From Conus ventricosus (taxonomy: Eukaryota; Mollusca; Gastropoda; Neogastropoda; Conidae): 64,000 nt of DNA. Every line of letters starts with the position of its first letter. The stretch's first letter is position 1. A program made the position numbers and the translations under genes. Positions 41,301 to 46,050 of this stretch are shown piece by piece. Where the stretch lies: positions 31,968,799-32,032,798 of the forward strand of contig CM031609.1 in assembly GCA_018398815.1 (NCBI GenBank), written 5' to 3'. The notes under the pieces are model-generated. The model had not been told where the DNA came from and did not search any database. It saw only the letters and a list, made by a program, of their open reading frames with translations.

Positions 41301-44074
41301 GGGACGCAGCCTGATAGGAGAGTCTCTGTGTGCGACGAAGGCGAACAGGCGATTTGGCCAGGGAGCGGGAAGATTTTGAACGGGCAGGTCCTTTCAGGGG
41401 AGCCTTGCCTTTGGATTTCTACAGTGTAGAAAGAAAAACCGTTGGCAATAAAGGCCGATTGCCTGTTCGCTTCCGAACGCAACGATCGTGTGTCCGCCGG
41501 ACGGGCAGAGGAGGTATCGTAACGATGGTCGCGCGTCCCCTGCGCGGAACCCTCCTCCACACGGCCGTACGCTCATCATAGGTGCGAGCGGATTTCCCCT
41601 GGAATCGACATGCGGGTCCTCCGGGGCAAGGGAGCGACTCCGAACGAGGAGAGGCTCGACCCGTTAATGTCCTTCACCATGTTGGGCACTGGTGGCGAGA
41701 CAATCACGGAACGCACGATCGCAAAGAGGAGACAAAGAGGGTGGATCGAGGGATAGAAAAGAGCTCGAACACCTCGTGAGGGGCACTGGGAGTGCGGTAA
41801 ATGAAGATGAAAACGCGAGTGCCGAGAAGAAAGCACAAACGCGAGAAACATGTGATCGAATAACTAATGTTACTGATGGGGTACTACTAAGTGTGCACAA
41901 GTTGGTAGATCAAGAGATCGCAAGACAATCTCTATACTGTAATAATGATAAATAAGGTACAGGAAAATGAGCCCGGGGAAGCCGAGTACTGCCAAACAAG
42001 GTGTGTGAGGTCAGGCAACATGGCGGAGACGGCAACCGGCGTGGCACAATCGAAGATGGCGGATCGATTGACCGGGAAGGGATCGATCGTCAAGAGTGAC
42101 GCGCAATGGCGCACAAGAGTAAATACCCCTGGTGTACTTGTAATAATGCTAAGGAGGTACTAATAAATGTGCACCAGTTAGTAGATGAGGAGATCGTTTA
42201 CCAGTGATAAATTTGGTACACATAAATGCGCACCAGTGGGCAGATCAAGAGGTCGTACTTCGAAGATCGAAGAACGGAAGGCGAAGTCGCGAGTGCCGAG
42301 ACAAAGGCACAAAGGCGAGGATGGCGCGGTTAAATAGGTAAATAAAGCGCACCAAACCAAAGCCCCACCGGTTCAAGAGTAAAAGGGTGAAGCGAGCAAG
42401 CCACACAATAAGCAAACACAAAGCTATCTTAACACAAACGGCAAAGAGAAGCGAGACAGAGCACAAGACTTATCTTGCTTGGACGGCAGGCCGAGAGAGA
42501 ATGAGGTACGGGAGGTTGACACTGGCTTCTTCCCACGGCGGAAGGGCGTGGGCATCACGTGACTGTCTTATTACTGCATTAGCCACACAAAAACTTCGGC
42601 CTGGCAGAGCTGACTAACTGCCGTTGAATGCTATTGTCTGACATGGTACAGTATATGACGCCAAACATTTTTTTTTTTCAGTTAGGTATACTTTTGCCAA
42701 GTTTTGTCTTTAAGATACTTTTCCTGGCTGTTGCTTTAAAAGTAGTGTAATTTTCTTTTCAATGTGAATAGATTTAAACTATCGAAAAGTTTCATGAGAG
42801 TAAGAAGAACTTAAAGAGGAGGGAAGGGGGGGGGGGGTTAGGATGGGGGACTGGATTAGGGCAATGAGATGGCAGCAGTTTATCTGGTGGTAAAAGTATC
42901 TTAGCACCCCGAAGAGGACGACCGAGAGAGAAGGCATCATGACACTGACGTGTTCTCTTCCGTTGTGTCTGCCCAGGGGGAGGTGGACATTCAGGCAGCA
43001 GTGGCCATGGCGGGGATGCTACGCAGCAAGGGGAGATCCAGATCCTCCACGCCACACCGGAACAGATCTCTCAGCTGCAGCACGCCGCAGCCATACAGAT
43101 CCTGTCAGGGGATCAGGTCATCGGGTGAGTGGTGCCTGTACTGGTTCAACCAGCTGTGCTGGCACGCCGGCTGGCTGTTGCTAATTATGATTATATATGC
43201 TCAGTCATCCGTGCTTCACTTTACAAGTGTTTTCTTTTACTTTTCCATGTTTTCAAGAAAAAAAGAAGAGGAAATTGAGTATTTAAAAAAAAAAGAAAAA
43301 AGGGAAGGGTAACAGAAAAAAAGAAAGTAAATTAATTATTAGCACCACTTGGTTGTTGACTGCTGTTCCAATCTGAATGTAATATTTTTAATTTGGTAGA
43401 GATTGTTGCTTTACAGTGACAATCATGATGCGACAAAGTTATAATTAGCACCCTTTTTTTTTTCATGCTCAGACAAATTTCAATCTAAGGAAACTACACA
43501 AGAAATCAGCTTTCCATTCAGTAAAGTGCAGTTCTTTCCAAAGACCAAAAACAGTTTGCTTTTTTTTTCTTCTCTTGCACAAATGTTTTGAGGTAGATGG
43601 GAGGTTGACATTTCACCAAAGAAGATAAGGAAACAGATGCAGTTATTTTAACAGGTGATCAAGCTTGTGATAGGTGAAGGGTTCGACATTTAACATGTTT
43701 ATATAGCAAAGGGACTATTACTTTGATGGAAAATTCATCTGATTCTTCGTATTGCATTTCCTAGTGGTCAGTGAAAACATCCTAAGGTCAGCATTGAGGA
43801 AAAAAAATCGAATTGAGGGTCTGTGTATGAGATAGGCCTAACGTTTACGTGTGTGAGTGAGAGAGAGGGCCAAGGTATAAACTTGCGTGTGCGTGCATGT
43901 TGGCGCTTGCCGGTTAAAGTCGCTGATCTGTCTTTTGTCGCACAGCAACTTCAGCAGGGTGACCTGACCTTACCGGAGGGTTGCCATGTTGCCACAGTAA
44001 CCACAGACTCGGGAGAAGTGCTGCAGATACAACACAATGCCGTGGTGGCCCCTGCGGCAGACGGAACGGAATGA
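11117..44074 (+). CDS. BANP: BANP (BEN-domain nuclear protein), whole spliced gene
   Basis: Ten exons make a protein of roughly 420 residues, shorter than the roughly 520 of vertebrate BANP. BANP (SMAR1) is a nuclear protein that binds the TCTCGCGAGA motif in unmethylated CpG-island promoters through its BEN domain and activates essential genes (established for the mammalian protein). The assignment rests on exons 5-7, which contain [45 protein letters not shown] and [18 protein letters not shown], all close to vertebrate BANP and joined at phase-compatible GT/AG sites. Exons 2-4 also match in order. Exons 1, 9 and 10 are assigned by phase, position and composition. Frame is kept only if about eight single G/C bases are added, which looks like consensus error. 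No promoter or poly(A) site was identified. Confidence 0.85.
11536..11618. repeat. AT-rich (TA)n microsatellite abutting the Penelope-like element
   Basis: An imperfect (TA)n tract lies directly against the outer end of the palindromic Penelope-like element. A longer pure tract abuts the second such element at 14124-14189. Confidence 0.8.
11664..11690 (-). ncRNA. Hammerhead-ribozyme-like core, left arm of the PLE palindrome
   Basis: On the minus strand this reads CTGATGA, a short hairpin (AGCG...CGCT) and GAAAC. It is the inverted copy of the motif at 12404-12430. Penelope-like elements are known to carry hammerhead motifs in their terminal repeats. The flanking stem residues match those of the right arm. 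Confidence 0.5.
12404..12430 (+). ncRNA. Hammerhead-ribozyme-like core, right arm of the PLE palindrome
   Basis: CTGATGA is followed by a stem II hairpin (AGCG, loop CAACA, CGCT) and GAAAC. The next bases, CAAATTTG, are self-complementary and can form stem III, leaving TA at the expected cleavage position. GAT after that can pair with ATC just before the CTGATGA core as stem I. The first stem II pair (C/T) is not canonical. The motif lies downstream of the GIY-YIG ORF, where Penelope-like elements carry hammerheads. Activity is inferred, not shown. Confidence 0.55.
13517..13524. promoter_or_regulatory. CTCGCGAG core (BANP-type motif) in the solo LTR
   Basis: CTCGCGAG sits inside a 14-bp palindrome (13514-13527), about 54 bp upstream of the LTR TATA box. 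BANP binds TCTCGCGAGA; here the outer bases are C/G instead of T/A. It lies in intron 1 of the BANP gene itself. A functional role is inference. Confidence 0.35.
13578..13754 (+). promoter_or_regulatory. LTR TATA box and polyadenylation signal
   Basis: TATAAAAG at 13578-13585 and AATAAA at 13749-13754 are spaced as in the U3-R-U5 layout of an LTR, with about 120 bp (U5) to the LTR end. Confidence 0.55.
13952..14020. repeat. (TA)n microsatellite
   Basis: A pure TA tract of about 70 bp just left of the perfect hairpin at 14019-14065. Confidence 0.95.
14019..14065. repeat. Perfect 22-bp inverted repeat with 3-base loop
   Basis: The arms at 14019-14040 and 14044-14065 are exact reverse complements with loop AAA. 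The hairpin sits between a TA tract and a second copy of a degenerate TTGCTCC...GGTTGAGCAC direct repeat (13900-13922 and 14068-14090). Confidence 0.9.
14124..14189. repeat. (TA)n microsatellite abutting the second Penelope-like element
   Basis: A pure TA tract of about 66 bp lying directly at the 3' end of the minus-strand Penelope-like element. Confidence 0.95.
14239..14262 (-). ncRNA. Hammerhead-like core at the 3' end of the second PLE
   Basis: The minus strand reads CTGAGGA, AGGC-ATTAAA-GCC, then GAAA. The only core change, T to G at position 7, is tolerated in hammerheads. The stem III region (AAAATTTT) is palindromic, but the cleavage position is not clearly satisfied. Confidence 0.35.
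14531..14641. repeat. (GT)n microsatellite followed by poly-G tracts
   Basis: TG repeats run from about 14531 to 14606, then G runs at 14607-14623 and 14631-14641. It lies in the 3' part of the second Penelope-like element. Confidence 0.9.
14694..14969 (-). pseudogene. GIY-YIG endonuclease domain of the second PLE (fragment)
   Basis: This 91-residue open stretch holds the GIY-YIG nuclease fold that Penelope-like retroelements carry after their RT. Its motif order is [35 protein letters not shown], and a C-terminal [18 protein letters not shown]. The YIG motif, the catalytic Arg in LRKRF and the downstream Glu of REKFWI are all present, so this part looks intact. The upstream frame is broken and the RT is missing, so it is a fragment. 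Neighbours: the minisatellite at 15627 upstream and GT/poly-G tracts downstream. Confidence 0.8.
15627..16306. repeat. 26-bp minisatellite, about 26 copies
   Basis: The unit is TCCACACAAGTARTGATGAATGTGAC, a 26-bp period with R = A or G, plus one C/A and one C-to-A variant. Because 26 is not a multiple of 3 and the unit has no stop on the minus strand in any phase, all three minus frames stay open over 600 bp. These ORFs (up to 252 codons) are a by-product of the repeat, not evidence of a gene. Confidence 0.95.
16307..17760. other. AT-rich noncoding, no gene recognised
   Basis: I see no splice-bounded coding stretch or repeat family. The 75-codon frame at 17309 has no recognisable motif. Confidence 0.6.
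17765..17890 (-). repeat. SINE family A, short fragment (A7)
   Basis: The block GAGCAACACTC...CGCCCATTAAGTG with a GTGGTTCCAGTC stretch matches the head-proximal part of the SINE at 19620-19690. Tail and tRNA head are absent. Confidence 0.5.
18540..18850 (+). repeat. Possible tRNA-derived SINE of another family
   Basis: A tRNA-like start (GGTATCAGATAGTAAGAGCG, then GGTCATAAGATCGAACC near 18558-18616) carries approximate A and B boxes. An unrelated body follows. No poly(A) tail or target duplication was found, so this is tentative. Confidence 0.35.
18983..19830 (-). repeat. SINE family A, full-length copy (A1) with target-site duplication
   Basis: The 848-bp element has a tRNA-like head at its right end (19764-19830) and a T-rich left end that is the complement of the A-rich tail. 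On the minus strand the head has an A box (GTGGCGAAGTGGTTAGCG) and a B box (GGTTCGAATCC). It is flanked by a perfect 14-bp duplication CTAGGTTGTGACTT (18969-18982 and 19831-19844). The size is large for a SINE. It is the best reference for the family; other copies are at 8.1, 17.8, 25.0, 27.1, 30.3 and 33.4 kb. ORFs in it are chance. Confidence 0.9.
19764..19830 (-). promoter_or_regulatory. tRNA-like head with pol III A and B boxes of SINE A1
   Basis: The internal promoter is of tRNA type, with A box near GTGGCGAAGTGG and B box GGTTCGAATCC on the minus strand. It should not be called a tRNA gene because it is continuous with the SINE body inside one target-site duplication. Confidence 0.75.
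20545..20692. repeat. (GT)n microsatellite, two blocks
   Basis: TG repeats at 20545-20614 and 20657-20692 are separated by a degenerate GT/GC stretch. Apparent Cys-Val or Thr-His ORFs on both strands are artefacts of the repeat. Confidence 0.95.
20933..21258 (-). repeat. Short retroposon with (AAC)n tail and 21-bp target duplication
   Basis: The 326-bp insertion is flanked by a perfect 21-bp direct repeat (20912-20932 and 21259-21279). The (GTT)n at 20933-20947 is the complement of an (AAC)n tail. Just inside it, on the minus strand, lies GGATGATCCCTGGAGTC and AGCCAGGGGAC. The length and tail suggest a 5'-truncated non-LTR element or SINE. Confidence 0.8.
22066..22400 (+). mobile_element. 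Decayed 3' end of a DIRS element, + orientation
   Basis: The stretch at 22068-22145 (GACATGCTACAGTAAATGACG, then ATGGGGAG, then GGTGAGCATACCTAC) aligns along its length with the complement of the internal complementary region of the DIRS at 36520-36615. About 200 bp later, GACATGGTAAGTATGCAAGC (near 22357-22376) matches the outer end of that element, and TTAGCCATGACATTTCGG matches its inverted terminal repeat. Order and spacing equal the 3' terminus of a DIRS. It ends about 115 bp before BANP exon 2. Confidence 0.6.
22516..22592 (+). CDS. BANP: BANP exon 2
   Basis: Between CACAG and GTAATA, the frame reads [19 protein letters not shown] and ends in phase 0. It corresponds to the basic EPALKRQR stretch of vertebrate BANP that precedes the coiled coil. 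The basic AKRPR could serve as a nuclear localisation signal (inference). The two-base start needs a phase-1 donor, which exon 1 supplies if one G is restored. Confidence 0.75.
22611..22660. repeat. (GT)n microsatellite with G run
   Basis: A TG tract runs to about 22650, followed by a run of 10 G, in intron 2 of BANP. Confidence 0.95.
23784..23953 (+). CDS. BANP: BANP exon 3 (coiled coil)
   Basis: Acceptor CTCTCTAG and donor GTGAGA bound a clean 170-bp frame. It reads [18 protein letters not shown], then [13 protein letters not shown], then ISNNSSRRG. The heptad-like spacing predicts a coiled coil, matching the TICLRLDSIEAKLQALE segment of vertebrate BANP. The exon runs from phase 0 to phase 2, and both junctions agree with the neighbours. 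No frame break is present. Confidence 0.85.
24150..24206. repeat. (CA)n microsatellite
   Basis: An uninterrupted CA tract in intron 3 of BANP. Confidence 0.95.
24272..24340. repeat. (TA)n microsatellite
   Basis: A pure TA tract of about 69 bp in intron 3 of BANP. Confidence 0.95.
24554..24611 (+). CDS. BANP: BANP exon 4
   Basis: The 58-bp exon between TGCAG and GTGTGT reads [16 protein letters not shown], corresponding to the QNTIVVKVPG region of vertebrate BANP. As given it ends in phase 0, but exon 5 needs phase 1. One extra G in the GGG run near 24600 would give EPGEPQ and the right phase. An undetected small exon between 4 and 5 is the alternative. Confidence 0.65.
24955..25830 (-). repeat. 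SINE family A copy (A5) with an internal minisatellite
   Basis: T-runs at 24956-24996 stand for the tail. SINE body blocks follow on both sides of a 52-bp tandem repeat. To the right of the repeat, ACCACTTATCGACCCCCCCT, the ATAATTGCCTCATCGTAGAAC block and CCCATGAACTGGCCAAC match the reference SINE at 19229-19350. No tRNA head is seen. Confidence 0.75.
25136..25545. repeat. 52-bp minisatellite, 8 copies, inside a SINE
   Basis: The unit begins TGATACCTGTTCTGATCCAG and continues through GTAAGCTGGACAAGGGACTC with a 52-bp period. It derives from the SINE segment CCTGTTCTGATCTAACATACG (19200-19220). Copies differ by a few bases. Confidence 0.95.
26030..26640. mobile_element. hAT-like MITE with 14-bp terminal inverted repeats
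   Basis: The ends are CAGGGTTCGTACAG (26030-26043) and CTGTACAAACCCTG (26627-26640), inverted repeats with one mismatch. Inside each end are repeats of CCTTAAA/CCTTGAA type, as in hAT-like MITEs with CAGGG termini. TTTCA occurs on both outer sides, a 5-bp match rather than the 8 bp expected for hAT, so the duplication is uncertain. It contains no transposase. Confidence 0.65.
26814..26861. repeat. GT-rich microsatellite
   Basis: Interrupted TG tracts with GGTG breaks. Confidence 0.9.
27096..27655 (+). repeat. SINE family A, 5'-truncated copy (A2) with 16-bp target duplication
   Basis: The insertion begins inside the GCCCTGTCATGTC block and runs through all downstream SINE blocks to an A tail of about 18. 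It is flanked by perfect AGTTTGTGTGCTGTTC repeats (27080-27095 and 27656-27671). It is the least diverged from the reference at 18983-19830 (in opposite orientation), so it is probably the youngest copy here. Confidence 0.95.
27942..28004 (+). CDS. BANP: BANP exon 5
   Basis: Acceptor ATTTCAG and donor GTTGGT bound [20 protein letters not shown]. The last part is nearly identical to [11 protein letters not shown] of vertebrate BANP, immediately before the BEN domain. The exon starts with two bases and ends with one, which joins exon 6 to give DDFPNGTW. This is one of the strongest anchors for the gene call. Confidence 0.9.
28314..28361. repeat. (GT)n microsatellite
   Basis: A TG tract in intron 5 of BANP. 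Confidence 0.95.
28600..29130. repeat. 87-bp minisatellite, about 6 copies
   Basis: Period 87 measured from CTTCTTGGCGGC at 28623, 28710, 28797, 28884, 28972 and 29059. One unit has an extra G and the first is slightly shorter. Because 87 is 29 codons, frames stay open on both strands (up to 191 and 227 codons). No start context, homology or splice evidence supports a protein. Confidence 0.95.
29855..29965. repeat. 36-bp tandem repeat, about 3 copies
   Basis: The unit resembles GCAAGAGATGCTTCATGAAA followed by TGAACCCAAGAATG, and the third copy is altered. Confidence 0.8.
30311..31135 (+). repeat. SINE family A, old copy (A3)
   Basis: A degenerate tRNA-like head (GGTGCAGTGGTTAGCATGATG, 30319-30339) is followed by all SINE body blocks in order, including CACTGCAGGTGTCAGC, GCCCTGTCATGTAGTCTCA and GGTGGTGCCCTCTGGAGG. 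It ends in GACAGCAAATAGAAAAG. Divergence is high. Confidence 0.8.
31423..31498 (+). CDS. BANP: BANP exon 6 (start of the BEN domain)
   Basis: Acceptor TTTTTCAG and donor GTAATC bound [20 protein letters not shown] and a short end. This is almost identical to the vertebrate BANP segment [18 protein letters not shown]. It starts with two bases (completing D with exon 5) and ends with AG, which with the first base of exon 7 gives Ser, as in the vertebrate IPSDML. Its 3' half and donor are duplicated just downstream (31577-31690). Confidence 0.95.
31460..31690. repeat. BANP: Tandem duplication of the exon 6 end and its donor (about 117 bp)
   Basis: AACAACCCAGAAATGAGAGTCC at 31460 recurs as a slightly changed copy at 31577. 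The match runs through the GAGGTAATCTAGACTGAAGAGCA donor region into the intron. The second copy encodes [14 protein letters not shown] and has the same donor but no acceptor of its own. Confidence 0.9.
31860..31936 (+). other. Possible cassette exon between BANP exons 6 and 7
   Basis: The stretch is bounded by CAAGCAG and GTACAG. In the phase set by exon 6 it reads [20 protein letters not shown] and DVTVKR without a stop. Its length of 77 bp would shift the frame into exon 7, so it is either a frame-shifting cassette, an exon missing one base in this consensus, or chance. Vertebrate BANP has no matching insert at this point. Confidence 0.3.
32691..32854 (+). CDS. BANP: BANP exon 7 (BEN domain core)
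   Basis: Acceptor GCTTGCAG and donor GTGAGT bound a 164-bp open frame. It reads [20 protein letters not shown], then [16 protein letters not shown], then [18 protein letters not shown]. Vertebrate BANP is nearly the same over this span, including the [17 protein letters not shown] and [11 protein letters not shown] motifs. It begins in phase 2 and ends in phase 1, agreeing with exons 6 and 8. There is no frame break, and this exon carries the gene identification. Confidence 0.97.
33437..34225 (+). repeat. SINE family A copy (A4) with tRNA-like head
   Basis: The head at 33437-33510 has an A box (TGGCAGAGTGGTTGGCATTA) and a B box (GGGTTCAGTTTTC). All body blocks follow (CCCATTAAGTG-like, TGTCATGCAGTTTCAGGCC, GTTGGATGGATGGATG, CTCGGCAGCAGTGC). 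It ends in GACAGCAAAAAGAGAGAGAG. It lies in intron 7 of BANP. Confidence 0.85.
34910..35141 (+). CDS. BANP: BANP exon 8 (end of BEN domain), with four frame breaks
   Basis: Acceptor CCTGAAG and donor GTTGGT bound the exon. It opens HLIHRFGIT, as in vertebrate HLFYKFGIT. It then matches [20 protein letters not shown] in another frame, LTVKAF in a third, and [20 protein letters not shown] and LHIHQ in a fourth. Each shift is fixed by one extra G or C next to an existing G or C (near 34934, 34944, 35007 and 35061). The resulting length of 236 gives phase 0 at the donor. So the exon is probably intact in the animal and wrong in the consensus. A pseudogene is less likely because conserved residues continue across every break. 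Confidence 0.85.
35143..36262. other. Noncoding intron, no gene recognised
   Basis: T-run at 35158-35179, (AAC)n at 35907-35921 and an A-run near 36099. No family assignment was possible. Confidence 0.6.
36308..36455. repeat. Left inverted terminal repeat of the DIRS element
   Basis: It begins TACCATGTCAGACAATAGCA and is the near-exact inverse of 42499-42645, with about 10 small differences, mostly single-base indels. Confidence 0.9.
36520..36615. repeat. Internal complementary region of the DIRS element
   Basis: The first part (to about 36576, through AACTCCCCATTTTT) is the complement of the left outer end (36265-36320). The second part (GCGTCTATATACTGTACCATG and on) is the complement of the right outer end. 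Such a joined copy of both ends is the template proposed for DIRS circle formation. Confidence 0.9.
36640..37745 (-). pseudogene. Tyrosine recombinase of the DIRS element (broken)
   Basis: DIRS elements integrate circular DNA with a tyrosine recombinase instead of a DDE integrase. On the minus strand an N-terminal SAM-like part reads [13 protein letters not shown] and, in other frames, DRKFP-, ANRSAICTTIR- and [24 protein letters not shown] blocks. A catalytic part follows near 36950-36680 with [13 protein letters not shown], then [17 protein letters not shown]. The last matches the C-terminal [13 protein letters not shown] motif that precedes the catalytic Tyr region. Frame changes separate the blocks. 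Positions of individual catalytic residues cannot be fixed reliably. Confidence 0.7.
37745..39060 (-). pseudogene. RT C-terminal part and RNase H of the DIRS element (broken)
   Basis: The minus strand reads, in order: [20 protein letters not shown] (shifted frames near 38960-38920), [18 protein letters not shown] sequence, [19 protein letters not shown] (about 38560), [19 protein letters not shown] (about 38450), [16 protein letters not shown] (about 38220) and [22 protein letters not shown] and [10 protein letters not shown] are the RNase H Asp and Glu motifs of DIRS elements; [14 protein letters not shown] carries the last Asp. After them the [20 protein letters not shown] block and its continuation match the usual linker to the recombinase. 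The poly-G/C run at 38310-38341 breaks the frame. Confidence 0.8.
38310..38341. repeat. Poly-C tract (32) inside DIRS RNase H region
   Basis: An uninterrupted C run, read as poly-Gly on the minus strand. It splits the RNase H coding region. Confidence 0.95.
39250..41560 (-). pseudogene. Gag-like region of the DIRS element (broken)
   Basis: This is the region upstream of RT on the minus strand. Blocks such as [19 protein letters not shown] (about 39835-39780) and the Pro/Arg-rich frames at 40247-41137 are of the kind found in DIRS ORF1 proteins, which are poorly conserved. No domain can be named with certainty. The long + strand frames over 40299-41022 are probably shadows of GC-rich minus-strand coding. 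Confidence 0.5.
42499..42645. repeat. Right inverted terminal repeat of the DIRS element
   Basis: Inverse of 36308-36455, ending in TGTCTGACATGGTA. The outer unique end CAGTATATGACGCC follows. Confidence 0.9.
42977..43124 (+). CDS. BANP: BANP exon 9 (Gln-rich C-terminal region)
   Basis: Acceptor TGCCCAG and donor GTGAGT bound the exon. In the phase set by exon 8 it opens [11 protein letters not shown]. After one added G in the GGGG run at 43011-43016 it continues [37 protein letters not shown] to the donor. One more G at the GG/GTGAGT border would give phase 0, as exon 10 needs. Gln-rich QxQI repeats of this kind characterise the C-terminal half of BANP, although the sequence itself is little conserved. 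Confidence 0.7.
43946..44074 (+). CDS. BANP: BANP exon 10 (last coding exon)
   Basis: The acceptor is TTTGTCGCACAG. The frame reads [20 protein letters not shown], then [20 protein letters not shown] and TE, followed by TGA at 44072-44074. Composition (Gln, Thr, Val; LQIQ) resembles the BANP C terminus, which in vertebrates ends AIQIQ. Phase 0 at the start agrees with exon 9 after correction. It is assigned by position, phase and composition rather than by strong similarity. Confidence 0.65.
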   Translation, partial: QLQQGDLTLPEGCHVATVTTDSGEVLQIQHNAVVAPAADGTE

Positions 44075-44640
44075 CCCCGTCGGCTTTCTCTGGACTGTGG
44101 AAATCGCATAACTTAATCCAGCAGCTTTCATTGCATTTTGCAGCCTTAAAGAGTATTACTTCACTCTTGTCTCTTTTCACTCTCTTTCTCTGTTTCTCTG
44201 CATTTGTACTTGTCTGTCTGTCTGTCTGTCTGTCCCTCCATCTTTCTGTTTTTTCCTTTTTTGTCTGTTCCTGAAGAAAAACCAGTTTCGCTTTCAAACC
44301 CGTGTTTGCACTAACCGTGACTGAAGACCATTTGACCGTTACTTTTTCGTCTCTGTGTTTCTTTGTTCCCTGTTCTGTTTCTCTCTGTCCCTTCCTCCTG
44401 TTGCAGGTTTTGCCTCTTGTCCATGTTTCCCCTCATGCTTTAACCTCCTTCCATATTTTCCGTCTATTTTCCCACAAACTTCCACATCTCTACCCCCACC
44501 TGTATTCCACCCCAAATTCTTTGAGTATTTATCTACAACATTCATCTGAGACTTCCCAGAATTCTTGAGGCGTTTGTATATTTTACTGAGCACTTTTTAC
44601 ACATACATGTGTGTATGGGTGCTGATGAAAAAACAACAAA
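44075..44640 (+). other. BANP: Presumed BANP 3' UTR and flank
   Basis: Pyrimidine-rich DNA with (TCTG)n at 44212-44235. I saw no clear AATAAA with a downstream GT-rich element in this stretch, so the transcript end is not defined. Confidence 0.35.
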
Positions 44641-45186
44641 CAAACAAAGGCCTCTTCTCCATTTTCATAAGGCTCTGAACCACTCGAAGAATGGGCTGTG
44701 GCTGTGTCATTTATTGTCCTGCAAAACCTTCCTAACTCAAAGCTCTGGATCCCATGCAGCATCAAGGGCTTCGAAACTGTATGAGGGCATTCCACAACAC
44801 CCCAGAGCACAGCCTGTAAGCAGGTACTGAGGAACCATCCCTCTCCATCCGCCGACTAAAACTTTCTCTGAACAGTTGTTCTAACCTCTTGTGAACTCCC
44901 AAACCCTGCTTATGACTTCTTTTTTTCAGAAATGAAATGAGGTAGGGAACAGTAAACGGTAAACAAGTGGGTATGTTTTGCTCCCATAAGGAAACCTAAC
45001 ACAGAGTAACTTTTATTCAAGACTGGCACAGCCTTTTAAACTTGAATAAAGTCAGACAAATACATAGATGAACAATCTAATAGTGGGGGAAAAACAAGCG
45101 CAGGCCAACAACTGAACTGTCTGGCAAAGATTTGGACTTGAGGGGAGGGGAGGGGGGAGTTTGAAGATGGAGAAACTGGGAAAATG

Positions 45187-45221
<35 letters not shown>

Positions 45222-46050
45222 TCCCCTCCCCTCAAGTCCAAATCTTTGCCAGACAGTTCAGTTGTTGGCCTGCGCTTGTTTTTCCCCCACTATTAGATTG
45301 TTCGTCTATGTATTTGTCTGACTTTATTCAAGTTTAAACGCTGTGCCAGTCTTGAATAAAAGTTACTCTGTGTTAGGTTTCCTTATGGGAGCAAAACATA
45401 CCCCACTTGTTTACTGTTCTTTTTTTCAGTTGAAATGCAACTAGAAATTTGAAGAGGTTGCTAGTTCAAATCCACCCATAGGAATCCATATACCTCCTAT
45501 TTGATAAATAAGGTAAATATTGACCTTGGAGTTGTCGTTTGTTCAGTGACCCACCTTGGTCTTTCCACACCTGAGAGATCTGCCTCTTGTATAGACTACC
45601 AATGATTCTCTGGTGTATATGACATTTTAAAAAAAAAACTGAACTTTGTTCCAAATTTCCATCCTTTCGAAGAGTATTTCCTGGTGGCTTAAAATCTTAA
45701 AGAGCTGCTACTACTGCTTACTGCATAACAGCTCCTCAGAATTGTGCAAAACACATTCCCTCAGACATCTCCATCTACAATGCTTAGCTCACAGTATCGG
45801 TCCAGGCACTTCAGATGGTGTCTAAATGGAAACTTTAAGAATTTTTCATTTTGTCCTACTCCTTTTCTGCTTTGGAAGCCATGGTTGGCTGTAATCGTAA
45901 GAGTTCTCAAATCCTGAATTTTGTTTTAATTGCATGCTGTCTGAAATCAGATGGTAAGAATATAGTTTTTCTTGGGATTCCTAATGGCATTTGAGGCAGT
46001 AAGGAGGCTGATAGAATGCCACAATTAAAGACCGGTGCATATTCTCGTTC
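44640..46050 (+). mobile_element. Fragment of the I-like non-LTR element (RT end to RNase H), interrupted
   Basis: The stretch 44680-44915 (GGCTGTGGCTGTGTCATTTA, then GGATCCCATGCAGCATCAAGG) matches 4350-4570 of the element at 240-5856. The stretch 45860-46020 (CTGCTTTGGAAGCCATGGTT, then a GGCAGTAAGGAGGCTGATAG-like block) matches its RNase H at 5040-5210. Between them lies a fold-back insertion (44930-45429). It is very decayed, with no intact frame. Confidence 0.7.
44930..45429. mobile_element. Fold-back element with about 200-bp arms and poly(A) centre
   Basis: The left arm at 44947-45151 and right arm at 45223-45419 are about 98 percent identical inverted copies (a few substitutions and small indels). 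The 71-bp centre includes a 32-base A run. TTCTTTTTTTCAG occurs just before the left arm (44917-44929) and just after the right arm (45417-45429), a possible 13-bp target duplication. No ORF is present. It resembles an inverted pair of one short retroposed sequence. Confidence 0.75.

Larger units (their letters stand above)
36265..42657 (-). mobile_element. DIRS retrotransposon with inverted terminal repeats, in BANP intron 8
   Basis: The element is GC-rich against AT-rich flanks. Inverted terminal repeats of about 148 bp lie at 36308-36455 and 42499-42645. Outside them are different short end sequences (36265-36307 and 42646-42657). An internal complementary region at 36520-36615 joins the complements of both outer ends, as DIRS1-type elements have for circle formation. 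On the minus strand, order is gag-like region, RT/RNase H, then tyrosine recombinase, the DIRS order. Coding frames are broken. The RT palm motif is not visible, so this may be an internally deleted copy. Confidence 0.9.
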
